From Bidens hawaiensis (lineage: Eukaryota; Streptophyta; Magnoliopsida; Asterales; Asteraceae): a stretch of DNA of 64,000 nucleotides. Position 1 is the first letter of the stretch. Every line of letters starts with the position of its first letter. A program made the position numbers and the translations under genes. Of the stretch, positions 28,881 through 41,419 are shown piece after piece. The stretch is from NCBI GenBank assembly GCA_021521415.1, contig JAIQDT010000304.1:124001-188000 (forward strand), in the 5' to 3' direction. The notes beneath the pieces are model-generated. The model was not told the origin of the DNA. It did not search any database and saw nothing but the letters and a program-made list of their open reading frames with translations.

Positions 28881-31828
28881 TTCGATTGATACACGACACA
28901 AATATTAACAGTTTGTATTTGAGAATATAATATAATATGTAAATTAATAGTAGGTACGCATAAGTCCCCAAAACATTTGAAAACAAGTAAACTAGAGGAA
29001 TGATTACTCACCTTAAAAGATGAACAAAAGATCAAGGGATGACGCGAGAAGTGATTTACCATCAAGGATTCCTAGTTAAATATAGTATTACGAGTTAATT
29101 ATAAATGACATAACACATACAATGGATTTAGGGTTTCAATGTGATTTGAATTATGTTTATTTTTAAAGTGTTATTGATCGAACGATTTATTTCTACGGTT
29201 ATTATTATTGCTCAACTTCATATTATTGTTTAACATTTACTTATAAGAATCATTACTTTTATTATTTATACTAAATATAATAAACATACAATCGAATTAT
29301 AAATAGTTAGTTTAAATATAATTTGAGATATAAATATATAAATAAATAAATATATTTAATGATAATAATGCGTAACTAATTAGATATAATATATATTGTA
29401 TTAAATAAATATAATATAACTAAATGTTTAAATAATTATAATATATGTGATAATAATGTATAAATAAATATAATGCAAATAAAAAATGCAAATAAACATA
29501 TAATCATTTAAAATAATATAACAGATAGTTTATTCTGAATCTTTTAACGACAATTGGCGCTGAGAATATATTTAACCACTTAAATAAATTTATATGTATG
29601 TTGTATGTATATATATATGTGTGTGTGTGTGTGTTTGTGTGTGTAAAATAAATATACCTTTTGTAAACACGTTCAATGACGAGAAACTTTGAGTAGTCGG
29701 CGCAATGCTACAAATGACAATCCGATAAGAGCACTTATATATAGGATGTTCCGGCGGCATATCCACCATGTTCTTATCATCTTAACATTTGTACCGTTAC
29801 TCCAAAACTACTTTTGGTTCAAGATTATGACAAACGATTGTACTTACTATGATTTCCATTCGAGAACTTTGATAAATATGTTCCAGGCCATAGTTACTTT
29901 TATCGTCGGATGGTCCACATAACTTGCCCCATCGTGTGGGTTACAAGATTTATTAAAGACATAACATTGTGAAAAGTGTTTTAGTACATTTTGATCGTAA
30001 ACCAGTAGATCATATTTGCATAAAATACTGCTAAAAATGACTTGAACTCTTGAGGTGTTTGAAATAAAATATTAAAATTTCTAAAACCAAAATAAAGAAT
30101 TGTTATAGTGTATTATTAAAAAGACAAAATATTTTAGATAAAAATGACGAAAACAATAAAAATCTTCTTTGAGAAACTTAATTACGATTAATTTGATTCA
30201 ACTGATTTAAAACACCTTAATTAATTGAATTTGTAAAAACTTGAATAATTGAGGTTAATTGACATGAGATTGCTTGACGAGGTTGAACTTGAAAGGGTTG
30301 AAAAAACAAAGTCTAGTTGGTGTAGGTTTGGTAAACTTAAACTTGCTGTTGTTGTTGTTATAAGAATGAATAGGGGTAAATGAATTAAAATTACCAGCAG
30401 AGAGGTTAGTGAAAAAGGTTGAATTGATTGCATTAACATTTTGAAATTGAGTTTCTATTCTAGAGATCGCAGGAGCTATCTCTTTGACAATGCATGCGGT
30501 CATATGACGGTTATAGAAAACAGATGATTGATGTTGTTTAATGTTGAGGAAACATTCTAGGATTAATAAAGATGAGATTTAATGAGAGGATTGATAAGTT
30601 TTGTAGCTTTCATATGATTTATTGAGGAAAAAGTGAAATTTAGATAAGTTGTGCTAGTGTTTGGTCGTAATTAAAGGATAAGTTAGAATTTAAATGATAT
30701 AATCAATAAGATAATTTGGTAGGTGTAATGGTTTTATCAAATCATGACAAATTAAGATGTTAACAATCAAAATTTTGAGGATGATCACTTGAAATGTGTT
30801 TGATAGTTTATGAAGGGGATGAGCTATTTGAGATATGTTTGATAACTTGATAATATAATGAGATGTGTATAAGAAAACCAAAATAAAATATTAAATGTTC
30901 TTATTAACTTATGAATGTGATGAGGTGAATAATGAGAAAACCACTTCAATAATAAGATGTAAATTATTTCAATTGACTTTTGTTACCTGTGTCTTTGTGA
31001 GTGATCGATTTGTGCCCATTCATGAGAATTAAAATATTTTGATGTATGCGAATGGATCAAATCAATAAATTTGATTCAGATATAATTGAGTAAATAAATC
31101 AAATCATAAGTTCTTGTTGCAAATGTAATCGAGTAAATAAAAAAATAAACGAATAACGAATGTTCTTCGATGTGTTGGGTTTCCCATGAGCTTTCCATGG
31201 CATTTTATTTTCCCAACTTGTTAGCATACGAATTCAAAACAAATGTGTGAGTTGGGCTTTCCATGAGCTTATCCATGGCATTTTATTGGCCCAGATAACT
31301 AACGAATCACCAATACAATTGAGTTTGTCGGCCCATACACGTTACATGGCGTTGTAAGAGACCAAACTATATAAAGAATAAACGAATGTAAACATGAGTA
31401 GTTGAAGCATCTTGTGTATCAACATGGATGATAATGCTCCAACAAAATATCGCAACTATAACGAGTCGTGAAAATGTATAGTTGGCGTGTCCATGGACTA
31501 CCATGGGATTTTCACCCGACTAGACATTCTGATAGTAATAAAACACAATAAGATATGTAACAGTTTAGCCGATTACGTTTAATTGCTTAAAGTGCCAGTT
31601 GTATGACAATTTCCACTTTGTTGGGGAATCTTGTCACACTCCCTAGCTTTAAAGGGAAAAGAGAAAAAACAAACTTAGGGAAGTCTTAATGAATTTCCCG
31701 ACAATGAAAACAATCGGTTAAGATTAAAAGAAAAAATTTTGAGGATGAGGCATTTCCTCGGAACTATAAAAAATTTTGAGAATGAGACATAGTGTCAGAG
31801 TTGGTGTGTGCACGACAATATATATAAA
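28881..31828. other. AT-rich interior of element X, no recognised gene
   Basis: Very AT-rich, with a (GT)n run near 29615-29643. A minus-strand ORF at 30255-30503 (MTACIVKEIAPAISRIETQ) has balanced composition but no family I recognise. Near 31180-31500 a motif close to CCATGAGCTT(A/T)CCATGGCATTTTA recurs. Another TGTCACACTCCC-type LTR-like start is at about 31632, without a partner in the window. Confidence 0.5.
31824..31828. repeat. Target site duplication ATAAA, left copy (element D)
   Basis: ATAAA immediately precedes the left LTR at 31829 and recurs at 41271-41275 right after the right LTR. Confidence 0.85.
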
Positions 31829-33885
31829 TATAAGACCCCAATCCCGGGAGGCCTTACCGTTGGCAACATCATAAGAAAATAGTTCAACTAGAATTAAATC
31901 AAAAACCGTAGCAGTGGAAAATAATCTTACACTGCGGAAATTCAAACATAATCCGACAAACCAAATAAGTTCAAGTATGGAAAATAAATAGGATTAACGA
32001 AATGCCATAATTTAAATAAATGGATAAATTCTAGTGCAGCCAAGAGGATCCAGATTTTCTGACAAGTACCTGAAATTAGTCTGATATACATATATGGAAA
32101 ACATCAACGTTGCTGAGTGAGTTCTAGTTTTTAAATCAACAATAAGGTTAAAGCAAGCAATTAAGAAGTCCTCTCACGGAGCAATTAAGAAGTCATCTCA
32201 AATAAAAGTACACACAACATAACATATAAAATAGACGGTGCAACAGGTCGTAAAGGGTCCATATTTGCCCCAAACAAGCCAAACACAAAGTCGTGACCTT
32301 GATCGTGGAATTCTTAATTTCTCCGTGAGAGGACTTCTAAATTTGCCCCGTGAGAGGACTTCTTTAGTTGATCCAACCCAAGTCTGATCTTTAGAATATG
32401 AACATCCACTTACGTGCGTACAAATCAAGTAAAATTCTTTAGGACATATAATTGTTTCTAAAACCATTTTCATACACGCTCATCTTCATCATAAAACATG
32501 TGTACTAAACGTATGCATATAAAATATTTAAATTTATATATCAGCCCTAAATCATTAATCGAAATAAAAAATGGCGTCTAGAACTCACCTTTAACAAATG
32601 CTCGGGAATCTAGTCGCTGTTGGACCAGAGGACTCGCGACGGATTCAACAACCTACATCACATTTAGTGCACAATAATGCTTCTGGCTAACATACAGATT
32701 AATCAAATATTTAACTTGTAATTTGTGGCTATGATTAAAAAGTCCATTTTATTAGCTTCCTGAATATGCTTCATGATCCTATGCATGGACCCATGCTCTT
32801 GGCTTACTAAAATAATAATAGAGTTTACACATATTAAATAATTGGAACCCCGTATGATAGCCATTACCACCAACGTGGTACTTAGTTTTGATAATGATGT
32901 CACGCGCTTACTGTGGCATCGTTCATGAAGACCGAACCAAACCTAGATCGAACTAATAGGCTGATTTAGGTTCGTACCGCCAACCCATAATATTGCCCAC
33001 CTCTGAAGGGTTGGTCCCAGCGCCATGCCCGACTATAGTTTTAATAAATCATACCGCGACCTCGAGTCGGAAAAGGGTCTTAAAGGTTGGTTCCTAGTCT
33101 AAATTACGCTACGGTTCCAACTTCTCCTTATGGTATTGAATCGAGATGGGTTGTTGTATGGCTAGACAGTGATGTTAGCCATGCATACCAACCAACCTCA
33201 TGTATATAAATTTAGAGATGGAACCGAAGCCATAATCGTGCGAACAAGTTGAAGTGTGAGGATCTACCTATCAAGTTCTGTTGGAGAGCGAACTGCAACG
33301 GAAACCACTCTCAACAGGGGCAATTCCAAAACCGACTCAAGAACAACACTCTGAAACCCTGCAACATAACTCTTTTAGGCCATAACGGGATGGATAATGA
33401 TGACTAAACAAGTTTAGAGTTAACAGAAATTATCGGAATATGTGAATGATGACCACTGAGAACCACTACGGAAACTTGGGGTGCGACCTTTTCACACCTG
33501 CAGATAATGATCCTTTAGCGCATTGATTAATAAGACCACCATATGTGAAAAAAGGAGAGTGCGATGATGGTTACCTGCGATCGATGGCCTTCACTCTGAT
33601 TCTAGATATTGGCGAGGATAATGAGGGGAACAGGTAGCAACCGCATCCCAATTCATATGGAAAGATTTTTTTAAAGTTTCGTGTTGATAAACATTTGCGA
33701 TTATGCCCCTCAAGATTACTCCTCATGCAACTTGCTCAATAAGTTACCATGTTAAATTTCAAAGTACCCCATCCATGTTCTAGTCCCTTGCAGTTTTGGT
33801 CTCGAAGTTAAAAAAAATAGGCAAGATTCTTAAATCCCGATAATACAAACTATACAACATGCTTATATGAAATAGGGGTGTTACA
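31829..33885 (-). repeat. Element D 3' LTR (left copy)
   Basis: Starts TATAAGACCCCAATCCC (the terminal TG has become TA) and ends GGGGTGTTACA. Homologous to 39236-41270 along its length. No gene of its own; short ORFs are LTR shadows. Confidence 0.88.
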
Positions 33886-33902
33886 AGTCTACCCTCCTTA
33901 CA
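33886..33902 (-). other. Element D polypurine tract
   Basis: The minus strand reads CTGTAAGGAGGGTAGACT just before the LTR. It fixes the element's orientation as minus. Confidence 0.8.
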
Positions 33903-33959
33903 GGAGGTTTCGTCCGTGAAACATGTCGTATATAGAATAACTAAGAGTAGTTCTTCCTC

Positions 33960-34900
33960 ATTTCACTTTCTAATTCTCATGTTGCCTCTAACCCATTTCT
34001 AAGTTTCCAATGGACCTTCGCTTTCTTAATCATCTAATTTCGTAATTGCTTTTGTTTCCGGTCAAGTATGGCAACAGGTTTCTCAACATAGTTCAATTTC
34101 TCATCAATCTGGATATCATTAAGAGGCACGTAAGCCTCCTCGTCTGGTAGACATTTCTTAAGATGAGAGACGTGAAAGGTTGGATGAATATCATTAAGTT
34201 CGTCCGGCAAGTCCAACCTGTAAGCAACTTCACCAACACGAGCCACTATTTTGAATGGTCCAATAAACCTCGGACTAAGTTTACCTCGTTTGCAGAATCT
34301 AATAATGCCATTCCAAGGAAAAACTTTAAGCAGAACTAGATCGCCAACTTTGAATTCTATCAGCCTACGCCTTTTATAAGCATATGATTTTTGTCTGTTT
34401 TGTGCCGCCTTCATAAAATTCTTGATCTTATCTAGGTTCTCAGTTGTTGCCTCAACCACTTCTAAACTTCCCAACTGCCTTTGCCCAATTGAAGCCCAAC
34501 AAATAGGAGTCCTGCATCTCCGACCATATAGCATCTCATAAGGTGGCATCCCGATACTAGCATAATAACTGTTATTGTACAAGAATTCAGCCAACAGTAG
34601 ATGATTGTCCCAACTACCACCAAAATCAATTATGCGCACCCTTAACATATCTTCAAGAGTATGGATGATTCTTTCAGATTGACCATCCGTCTGAGGATGA
34701 TAAATCCTGCTAATATGCAGTCTAGTTCCCATTTCCTCGTGAAACTTCTTCCAGAACCTTGAAGTAAACCGTGTGTCTCAGTCAGACAAGATAGATACAA
34801 GCCTACCATGCCTTGTAACGCTCTCTTTAATAAACAACACTGCCAGTTTCTCAGAAGTGTGAGTTTATGAGATTGGTAGGAAACGAGCACTCTTAGTCAA
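33960..34900 (-). pseudogene. Element D integrase core, C-terminus and chromodomain, broken
   Basis: The best reading (34034-34732) gives [18 protein letters not shown] (catalytic E region), MLYGRRCRTPICW, the GPY module (GKLSPRFIGPFKIV, VAYRLDLPDEL) and FHVSHLKKCLPDE. The chromodomain starts as EKPVAILDRKQKQLRN and is then cut by TAG. The same frame continues KAKVHWKLRNGLEAT, then TGA where the family has Trp, then ELESEM. The upstream core part is in another frame (34642-34890). Stops of TGG-to-TGA type fit transition decay of methylated DNA. Confidence 0.85.
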
Positions 34901-34978
34901 CCTATTGACAACCACCCATAGGGTGTCATAACCTTTAGTTATACACATTAGCTTAGTTATGAAGTCCATAGTAAGGTG

Positions 34979-35340
34979 TTCCTATTTCCATTCTGGTATT
35001 TCTAACGGCTGGATCTTTCCATATGGATTCTGATGTTCGGCTTTGACTTGCAGGCATGTTAAGAATTTACTCACGTAATCGGTTATTTCCCATTTCATGC
35101 CCGACCACCAATAGTTCTGCTTCAGGTCTTGGTACATTTTGGTAGCACCAGAGTGAATCGAGTAACAAGTCTTATGAGCTTCATCCATAATCTTTCCTCT
35201 GAATTCCCGTGACGAGTTATCCATATACGTCTGAACCTGAGTCTTACCCCATCATTGTTAACTACCAAAGACCCTTCCTGACCAACCATAAGCTCCTTGT
35301 TAATTCGCTCGGTCATTAAAGCATCATTTTGCACCTCAGA
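34979..35340 (-). pseudogene. Element D integrase N-terminal zinc region, broken
   Basis: Reads DEAHKTCYSIHSGATKMYQDLKQNYWWSGMK, then FLTCLQVKAEHQ, the Ty3 integrase HHCC zinc domain. The first Cys of the CxxC pair appears to be Phe. The N-terminal residues and link to RNase H are frameshifted near 35230. Confidence 0.8.
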
Positions 35341-36800
35341 GATCTGTTTCGACTTAATGTGTTGGCTACGACATTAGCTTTACCCAGGTAAGATGTTATC
35401 TCACAATCATAGTCTTTGATTACTTCCAACCACTGTCTCTGTCTCATGTTGAACTTCTTTTATTCGAAGAAGTACTTCAAACTCTAGTGATCTGTATAAA
35501 TTGTGAAACTAGCACCATACAAATAATGTCTCCAAAATCTTTAATGCAAATACCATAGGTGCTAGCTCCAATTCTTGTGTAGGGTAATTTCATTCTTGAG
35601 GTTTTAGCTGTCCTGAGGCATAGGCTATCATCTTTCCACGTTGCATAAGGACACAACCTAACCCCAGATAGGAAGCATCTTAATAGACAACCAAGTCATC
35701 GGTACCATCTGGCAATGCCAATACTGGAGCTTGCGTTAACCTCTGTTTCAATTCATTAAAAGCCTTTTCTTGGTCAGATCCCCATTCAAAGTTAGTGTCT
35801 TTATTTGTCAAATTTGTCAATGACGAGGCTACCTTAGAGAAATCCTGAATAAACTTTCGATAATAACCCATATACCCATGAAGCTGCGAATTTCAGATGG
35901 TGATGTTGGAGGGTTCCATTTCATAATAGCTTCCACTTTAGCGAGATCAACCATAATACCACTCGAGATAATCACATGACCCAAGAATTGTACCTCCCTC
36001 AACCAAAACGCGCACTTAGAAAACTTTGCATATAGCTTCCATCCTTAAAGTCTCGAGAACTTCTTTAAGGTGACAGGCATGGTCACTTTCATTTTTGGAA
36101 TAACTAAGGATGTCATCAATAAAAAACAATGATGGAACGATCAAGAATAGGGCGACATACCCGGTTCATTAGGTCCATAAATGTTGCGGGGGCGTTTGTT
36201 AGCCCGAACGACATCACAAGAAACTCGTAATGTACATAATGTGTTCAAAAAGTAGTCTTCAGTATGTCTTGTTCCCTTACTTTCAACTGATGGTAACCCG
36301 ACGTAAGATCGATTCTCGAAAACCAACTAGCTCCTTGTAGCTCATCAAATAATCATCAATCCTGGGTAACGGGTACTTGTGTTTCATGGTAAGCTTATTC
36401 AGTTCATGGTAATCGATGCAGATGCGCATGCTACCGTCTTTCTTCTTTACAAAAAGTACTGGAGCACCCCATGGCGAAATGATCGGCTAGATGAAACCTT
36501 TATCAAGCAGATCTTGAAATTGGATCCAAAGTTCTTTCATCTCAGAAGGAGCCAACCGATATGGAGCTTTAGCAATAGGTTGAGCTCCTAGAATAACAGT
36601 GATTTGAAATTTAATTTGGCGATCTGGTGGTACGTCATATAAATCATTTGGAAACATACTGGGAAATTCTCATACCACCAGAACGTCTTCGAGTTTAGTA
36701 CAATCAGCTTTGGAATCAACAACATATGCTAGATAGGCCCTACATCCCCGTTGCATAAGCCTTCCAGCCTTGATCATAGAAATAACTTGTGATATTAAGC
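35340..36800 (-). pseudogene. Element D reverse transcriptase and RNase H, broken
   Basis: Recognisable pieces in several frames: [14 protein letters not shown] near 36475-36434, the catalytic FIDDILSYS near 36126-36100, and [18 protein letters not shown]...ALPDGTDDLVVY at 35871-35680. Many stops and shifts separate them. The RT YxDD-type motif is still conserved. Confidence 0.8.
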
Positions 36801-36824
36801 AGCTTCAATCACCATGAATCATGA

Positions 36825-37235
36825 CTAGGCTGCTATTAGGAGATTTAAGTTGATTAATTTCTCCCCACACACAATGTTTGCTTCATAAATGGACAACCAA
36901 TCCATTCCAAGAACAACATCAAAGCCATCCAGGGTCATAAGGAATAGCTTAGCAGGAAAGTTAAAGCCTGAAAGTTCTATAAGACAATTTCTAATTGCTT
37001 CATTAATTTTCACAAACTGACCACTAGAAACCTCTACTTCATAAGCATCATCTATCGACTTGGAACTTTTATTCAGTAGAGGAAAAAATACGATATATAT
37101 AAAACTCTTACTAGCACCTGGATCGAACAAAATAGCAGTAGGAATACCATTAACCGAAAATGTACATGGCACAACATCGGGTTTTTCCTTGGCTTCTTTC
37201 TGCGAGAGACTGTATGCTCTTTCATTAGCTTTCAC
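36825..37235 (-). pseudogene. Element D protease, broken
   Basis: Reads VPCTFSVNGIPTAILFDPGASKSFI, then VLGMDWLSIYEANI. This is the Ty3 aspartic protease with its active-site DTG changed to DPG. The following linker to RT is disrupted. Confidence 0.8.
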
Positions 37236-37254
37236 ACTAAAACTTTTCTCTTAA

Positions 37255-38457
37255 CCTGACCCGCGTGGCTTATGCTTAGGGTAGGCAGTGACCGACTGCC
37301 CAGTTTCACCATAACTAACACATTTAGCATCAGTACATTTATACGAAAGGTGCTAGTCTTTTCGCATATAAAAGTGAAGACATTGCCCATACGTTAGAAC
37401 CCTCTAATTTTGTTTCCCTTTCCTCTACACTAACCCTCTTTTCTCATGGCTTGTAGTTGTTGTCACCAAATCATTTACTGTTGTTGTTGTGATTGTTCCA
37501 TTTCTTCTTTAGCTCAAATGGTTGAACATCATCCCTCTCATAATATAGCATACCACTGAGATCTACGGCTTCTCGAAAAGTAGCGAGTTTAACTGGTATC
37601 ACCAACCTGCGGATGTTGATCGGCAAACCCCACACAACGTTTAATCCGATTGCCTCCAGGAGTCACCCAATCAGGTACCAAACGTGAAATCTCAAAAAAT
37701 TTATTAGTATACTCTCAATGTGTCATATTCCCAGCCTCAAGCTTCTATATATCTCTCACAATCCTTTTTAGTTTATTAGTTGGACAAAAGTGCTCAATCA
37801 CCAACAGCTTAAGCTCGTCCCATTTCATCCTTTGGATAGCCCATTCTCCCATGACTAGAGTAATACATTCCCACCAACATAAGGCCTCATACACGAATGA
37901 CTGAGCTGCAAACTTTACCTTCTCATCCTCCCTACACTCACTGATTTTTATTACCGCATCCAATTCTCTGATCCAACGATAAGCAAGTATAGCATCTTTG
38001 GAACCATCTAACTCTGGAGGATTACACTTTTTAAACGAACCATAATTTCATCCCTTATATACTTCTTTATCCGAACCCCCTTCGTCTTCATCACCGCTAA
38101 AAATGGTTACTGGTTCCTTATGCTTCCTTCTCGTGTCCTTCTTATTGGCAGTCTTCCTATCCTTATTTTCGATTACCATCTCTTTAGTCACGGCCTTAAT
38201 AGCTTCAGCCATGATCTCGGTCATGGTACCACGGATCACCTAGTACACGTCATCAGCATTAGCCTCTTGGACCGTTGGTTCCAAGATAACTCTATCATCA
38301 GTGGGATGAGAGTTAGCCTCGGACTCTGAGTGGTGAGAGTTTTCATGCTCCGGTTCAGTGGTTTTGGCTTGTCTTCTAAGCACTCGGGGTTTTGACTTGG
38401 GCTCAGAACGACCTCCAACACGCCCACCACGACCACCGAACGTGCACCTCTAGTCAT
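37255..38457 (-). pseudogene. Element D gag, broken
   Basis: The start is probably ATG 38457 (MTRGARS), soon frameshifted. A capsid fragment at 37963-37745 reads VKFAAQSFVYEALCWWECI, MKWDELKLLVIEHFCP. No intact zinc knuckle was found; the region near 37320-37400 is where one would be expected. Confidence 0.75.
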
Positions 38458-38780
38458 TGCTCAACACCTAGGATAGAGAATACAACATAGATTTTGTCAG
38501 TCTAGGATTTAATTTAGAACATATTAATTAATGTAAACTGCTAATTACAGTGGCCAAGTGCAATTAATCATTTACGATCTTCACCTATTCTAAATCTACC
38601 CTACCATGAGTCATATCAACGTCCAATTACTAAACAAATAGTATAGAAATTTTATCGATAATAGACCATAAGAACCTTGCCTCTTGGCTAGATGTTATTC
38701 GTACTGGCATTTCTTGCTTTGGTTCCATACACTGTCTGAGTCTAGGCATTTAGGGATACCCAGATCTCTCAGACTAAAGG

Positions 38781-38794
38781 CTCTGATACCAACT
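38781..38794 (-). other. Element D primer site, internal copy
   Basis: CTCTGATACCAACT (minus-strand AGTTGGTATCAGAG) followed by TGTAA at 38795. A second copy of CTCTGATACCAACTTGTAA is at 39222-39240. The Cassandra-like segment lies between the two. Confidence 0.8.
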
Positions 38795-39235
38795 TGTAAA
38801 ATCTGGCCCCTCGCACCACCAATATTGTCCACTTTGCTCATGAAGAGCTTACGGATTTGTTTTTGGTTGCCCAGGTGGAGACTTCGCAGGAGGTCACCCA
38901 TCCTGCTACTACTTCCAGCTGAGCACGCTTAATTGTGGAGCTCTCCTCTCTTCCACTACCAATAAGCCCAAAACATGTTCGAGATTTAAGAGGCAGGACA
39001 TTTACTTATGAAACAAAGATCTCTCTTGTCCATGGCTGATGTGGGATTTGCCTAGGATGTTATAAACACCCCCCCCCCTTTGGACTCATCGTCCTCGATG
39101 AGGTTTGCCCCACCATCTCATCCAGGATGTGGAATTTGCCTAAGGTGTACCTCACGACACCCTCGGTGACTCACCGTCTCTGATGAGGTTTTCTCCTCCA
39201 TCTCGAATGGCATAAGAGTGACTCTGATACCAACT
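38795..39235 (-). mobile_element. Cassandra-like (5S-bearing) LTR and interior inserted at element D primer site
   Basis: Starts TGTAAAATCTGGCCCC. Bases 38867-38948 on the minus strand resemble the 3' two-thirds of plant 5S rRNA (TTAAGCGTGCT box A region, GGATGGGTGACCTCC box C region). An LTR-like end (GGATGTTATA) at about 39064 is followed by a C-rich tract (polypurine on the minus strand) and a second primer site ending at 39235. Thus one Cassandra-type LTR plus interior, but no second Cassandra LTR; the gypsy LTR follows instead. Confidence 0.75.
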
Positions 39236-41270
39236 TGTAAGATCCCAATCCCGGGAGGCCTTACCGTTGGCAGCATCATAAGAAAATAGTTCAACTAGAA
39301 TTAAAGTAAAAAATGTAGCAGCGGAAACTAGTCTTACAATGCAAAAATTCAAACATAATCCGACAAACCAAATAAGTTCAAGTACGGAAAATAAATAGGA
39401 TAAATGAAATTCCAGTCTTTAAGCAAACGGATAACTACTATTGCAGCCAAGAAGATCTAGATGTCCTGACAAGTACCTAAAGTTAGTCAGATATACATAT
39501 ATGGAAAACGTCAGAGTTGCTGTGTGAGTTCTAGTTTTTAAATTCAACAATAACGTTAAATCAATAAATGGCATAGCTTAAATAAAAGTATGCACAACAT
39601 AACATATAAAATAGTCGGTGCAACAGGTCGTAAAGAGTTCATATCTGCTCCGAACAAGCCAAACACAAAGTCGTGACCTTGATCGAGGACTTCTTAATTG
39701 CCTCGTGAGAAGACTTCTTGATTTTCCCCGTGAGAGGACTTCTTTAGTTGACCCAACCCAAGTCCGATCTTTAAAATATGAACATCCACTTACGTGCGTA
39801 CAAATCAAGTAAAATTCTTTAGAACATATAATTGTTTCTAAAACCATTTTCATACACTCTCATCTTCATCATAAAATATGTGTACTAAACGTATGCATAT
39901 AAAATATTTATATATATATATATATCGGTCCTAAATCATTAAACGAATTAAAAGAGGGCATCTAGAACTCACCTAACAAGTGCTCGGAAATCTAGACGCT
40001 ATTGGACCGAAGGACTCACGACAGATTCAACAACCTACATCACATTTAGTGCACAATCATGTTTCTAGCTAACATACAGATTAATCAAATATTTAATTTG
40101 TGAATAATGGCTATGATTAAAGAGTCCAGTTTATTAGCTTCCTGAATGTGCTTCATGATCCTATGCATGGATGCATGCTCTTGGCTCAATAAAATAATAA
40201 TGGAGTTTACACATATTAAATAATTGGAACACCTTATGATAGCCATTACCACCAACGTGGTACTTAGTTTTGATAATGATGCCACACGCTTACTGTGGCA
40301 TCAATCATGAAGACCGAACCAAACCTAGATCGAACCGATAGGCTGATTTAGGTTGGTACCGCCAACCCGTAATACTGCCCACCTCTGAAGGGTTGGCCCG
40401 AGCGTCAGGCCCGACTAGAGTTCTAATAAAATAGTATCGCGACCTCGAGTCAGAAAAATGGTCTTACGGTTGGTTCCCAGTCCCAGTTACTCTATGGTTC
40501 CAACTTCTCCTTATGGTACTAAATCGAGATGGGTTGTTGTATGGCTAAATGGTGATGTTAGCAATGCATACAAACCAACCTCATGTATATTTATGTAGAG
40601 ATGGAACTGAAGCCATAATCATGTGAGCAAGTTGAAGTGTGAGGATCTACCTATCAAGTTCTGTTGGAGAACGACCCGCAATGGAAACCACTCACAACAT
40701 GGGAATTTCCCGAACCGACTCAAGAACAGCAATCCAAAACCCTGCAACATAACTCGTTTAGGCCATAACGGGCTAGTTAATGATGACAAAACAAGTTTAT
40801 AATTAACAGGAATTACCGGAAGAATGTGAGAGATGACCACCAAGAACCACTACGGAAGCTTGGGGTGCGACAACAACACACCTGTAGATAATGATCCTTT
40901 AACGCACCGATAAATAAGACCACCATATATGAAAAAAAGAGTGCAACGATGGTTACCTGTGATCGATGGCCTTCACTCAGATTCTAGATCTTGGCGAGGA
41001 TAATGAGGAGAGCAGGTAGCAACTATATCCCAATTCGTATGGAAATATTGTGTTTTTAAAGTTTCATGTTGATAAACATTTGCAATTCTGCCCCTCAAGA
41101 TTATTCCTCATGCAACTTGCTCAATAAGCTACCATGCTAAATTTCCAAAGTACCCCATCCATGTTCTAGTCCCTTGCAGTTTCAGTCTCGAAGTTAAAAC
41201 AATAGGCAACATTCTTAAATCCCGATAATACAAATTATACAGCATGCGTATGTGAAATGGGGGTGTTACA
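39236..41270 (-). repeat. Element D 5' LTR (right copy)
   Basis: Starts TGTAAGATCCCAATCCC and ends GGGGTGTTACA, followed by ATAAA. It is the promoter-bearing LTR of element D. About 2,035 bp. Confidence 0.9.
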
Positions 41271-41275
41271 ATAAA

Positions 41276-41419
41276 CAAGTAATTTAGTAAGTAAATAAGT
41301 AATTTGTAAACACACAAATATAACACATAAGGTAAACAAATAATCATGTATGGGGTCCTAAGCATGTTACTAGGGCACCACTAACGACCTATCTTAAACC
41401 TTCGGCTCTCATACAAATC
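41276..41419 (-). other. Element X interior next to its 5' LTR, with decayed primer site
   Basis: GGCTCTCATACAAAT at 41404-41418 resembles a mutated primer-site complement (GGCTCTGATACCAA) directly before TGTCACG at 41420. It suggests that X is a minus-strand element. Confidence 0.5.

Larger units (their letters stand above)
31829..41270 (-). mobile_element. Element D: decayed minus-strand Ty3/gypsy chromovirus
   Basis: Full-length but broken element. It has LTRs of about 2.05 kb ending GGTGTTACA, a polypurine tract at 33886-33902, and chromodomain, integrase, RNase H, RT, protease and gag remains in minus-strand order. A tRNA-Met primer site lies at the right LTR and the target duplication is ATAAA. 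LTRs differ at roughly one base in ten in the stretches compared, so it is much older than Tekay-1. Its proteins resemble Tekay chromoviruses. A Cassandra-like segment lies between two primer-site copies (38795-39235). Confidence 0.88.

Noticed and set aside
30255..30503. Possible gag or host exon in element X
   Set aside because: Composition is protein-like, but no motif or family is recognised and it is short. It is left as a note.
38867..38948. Possible 5S rRNA gene (also at about 46852 and 52634)
   Set aside because: Only the 3' two-thirds is similar, and it sits inside Cassandra-type LTRs with primer sites and polypurine tracts. It is not an rDNA unit.
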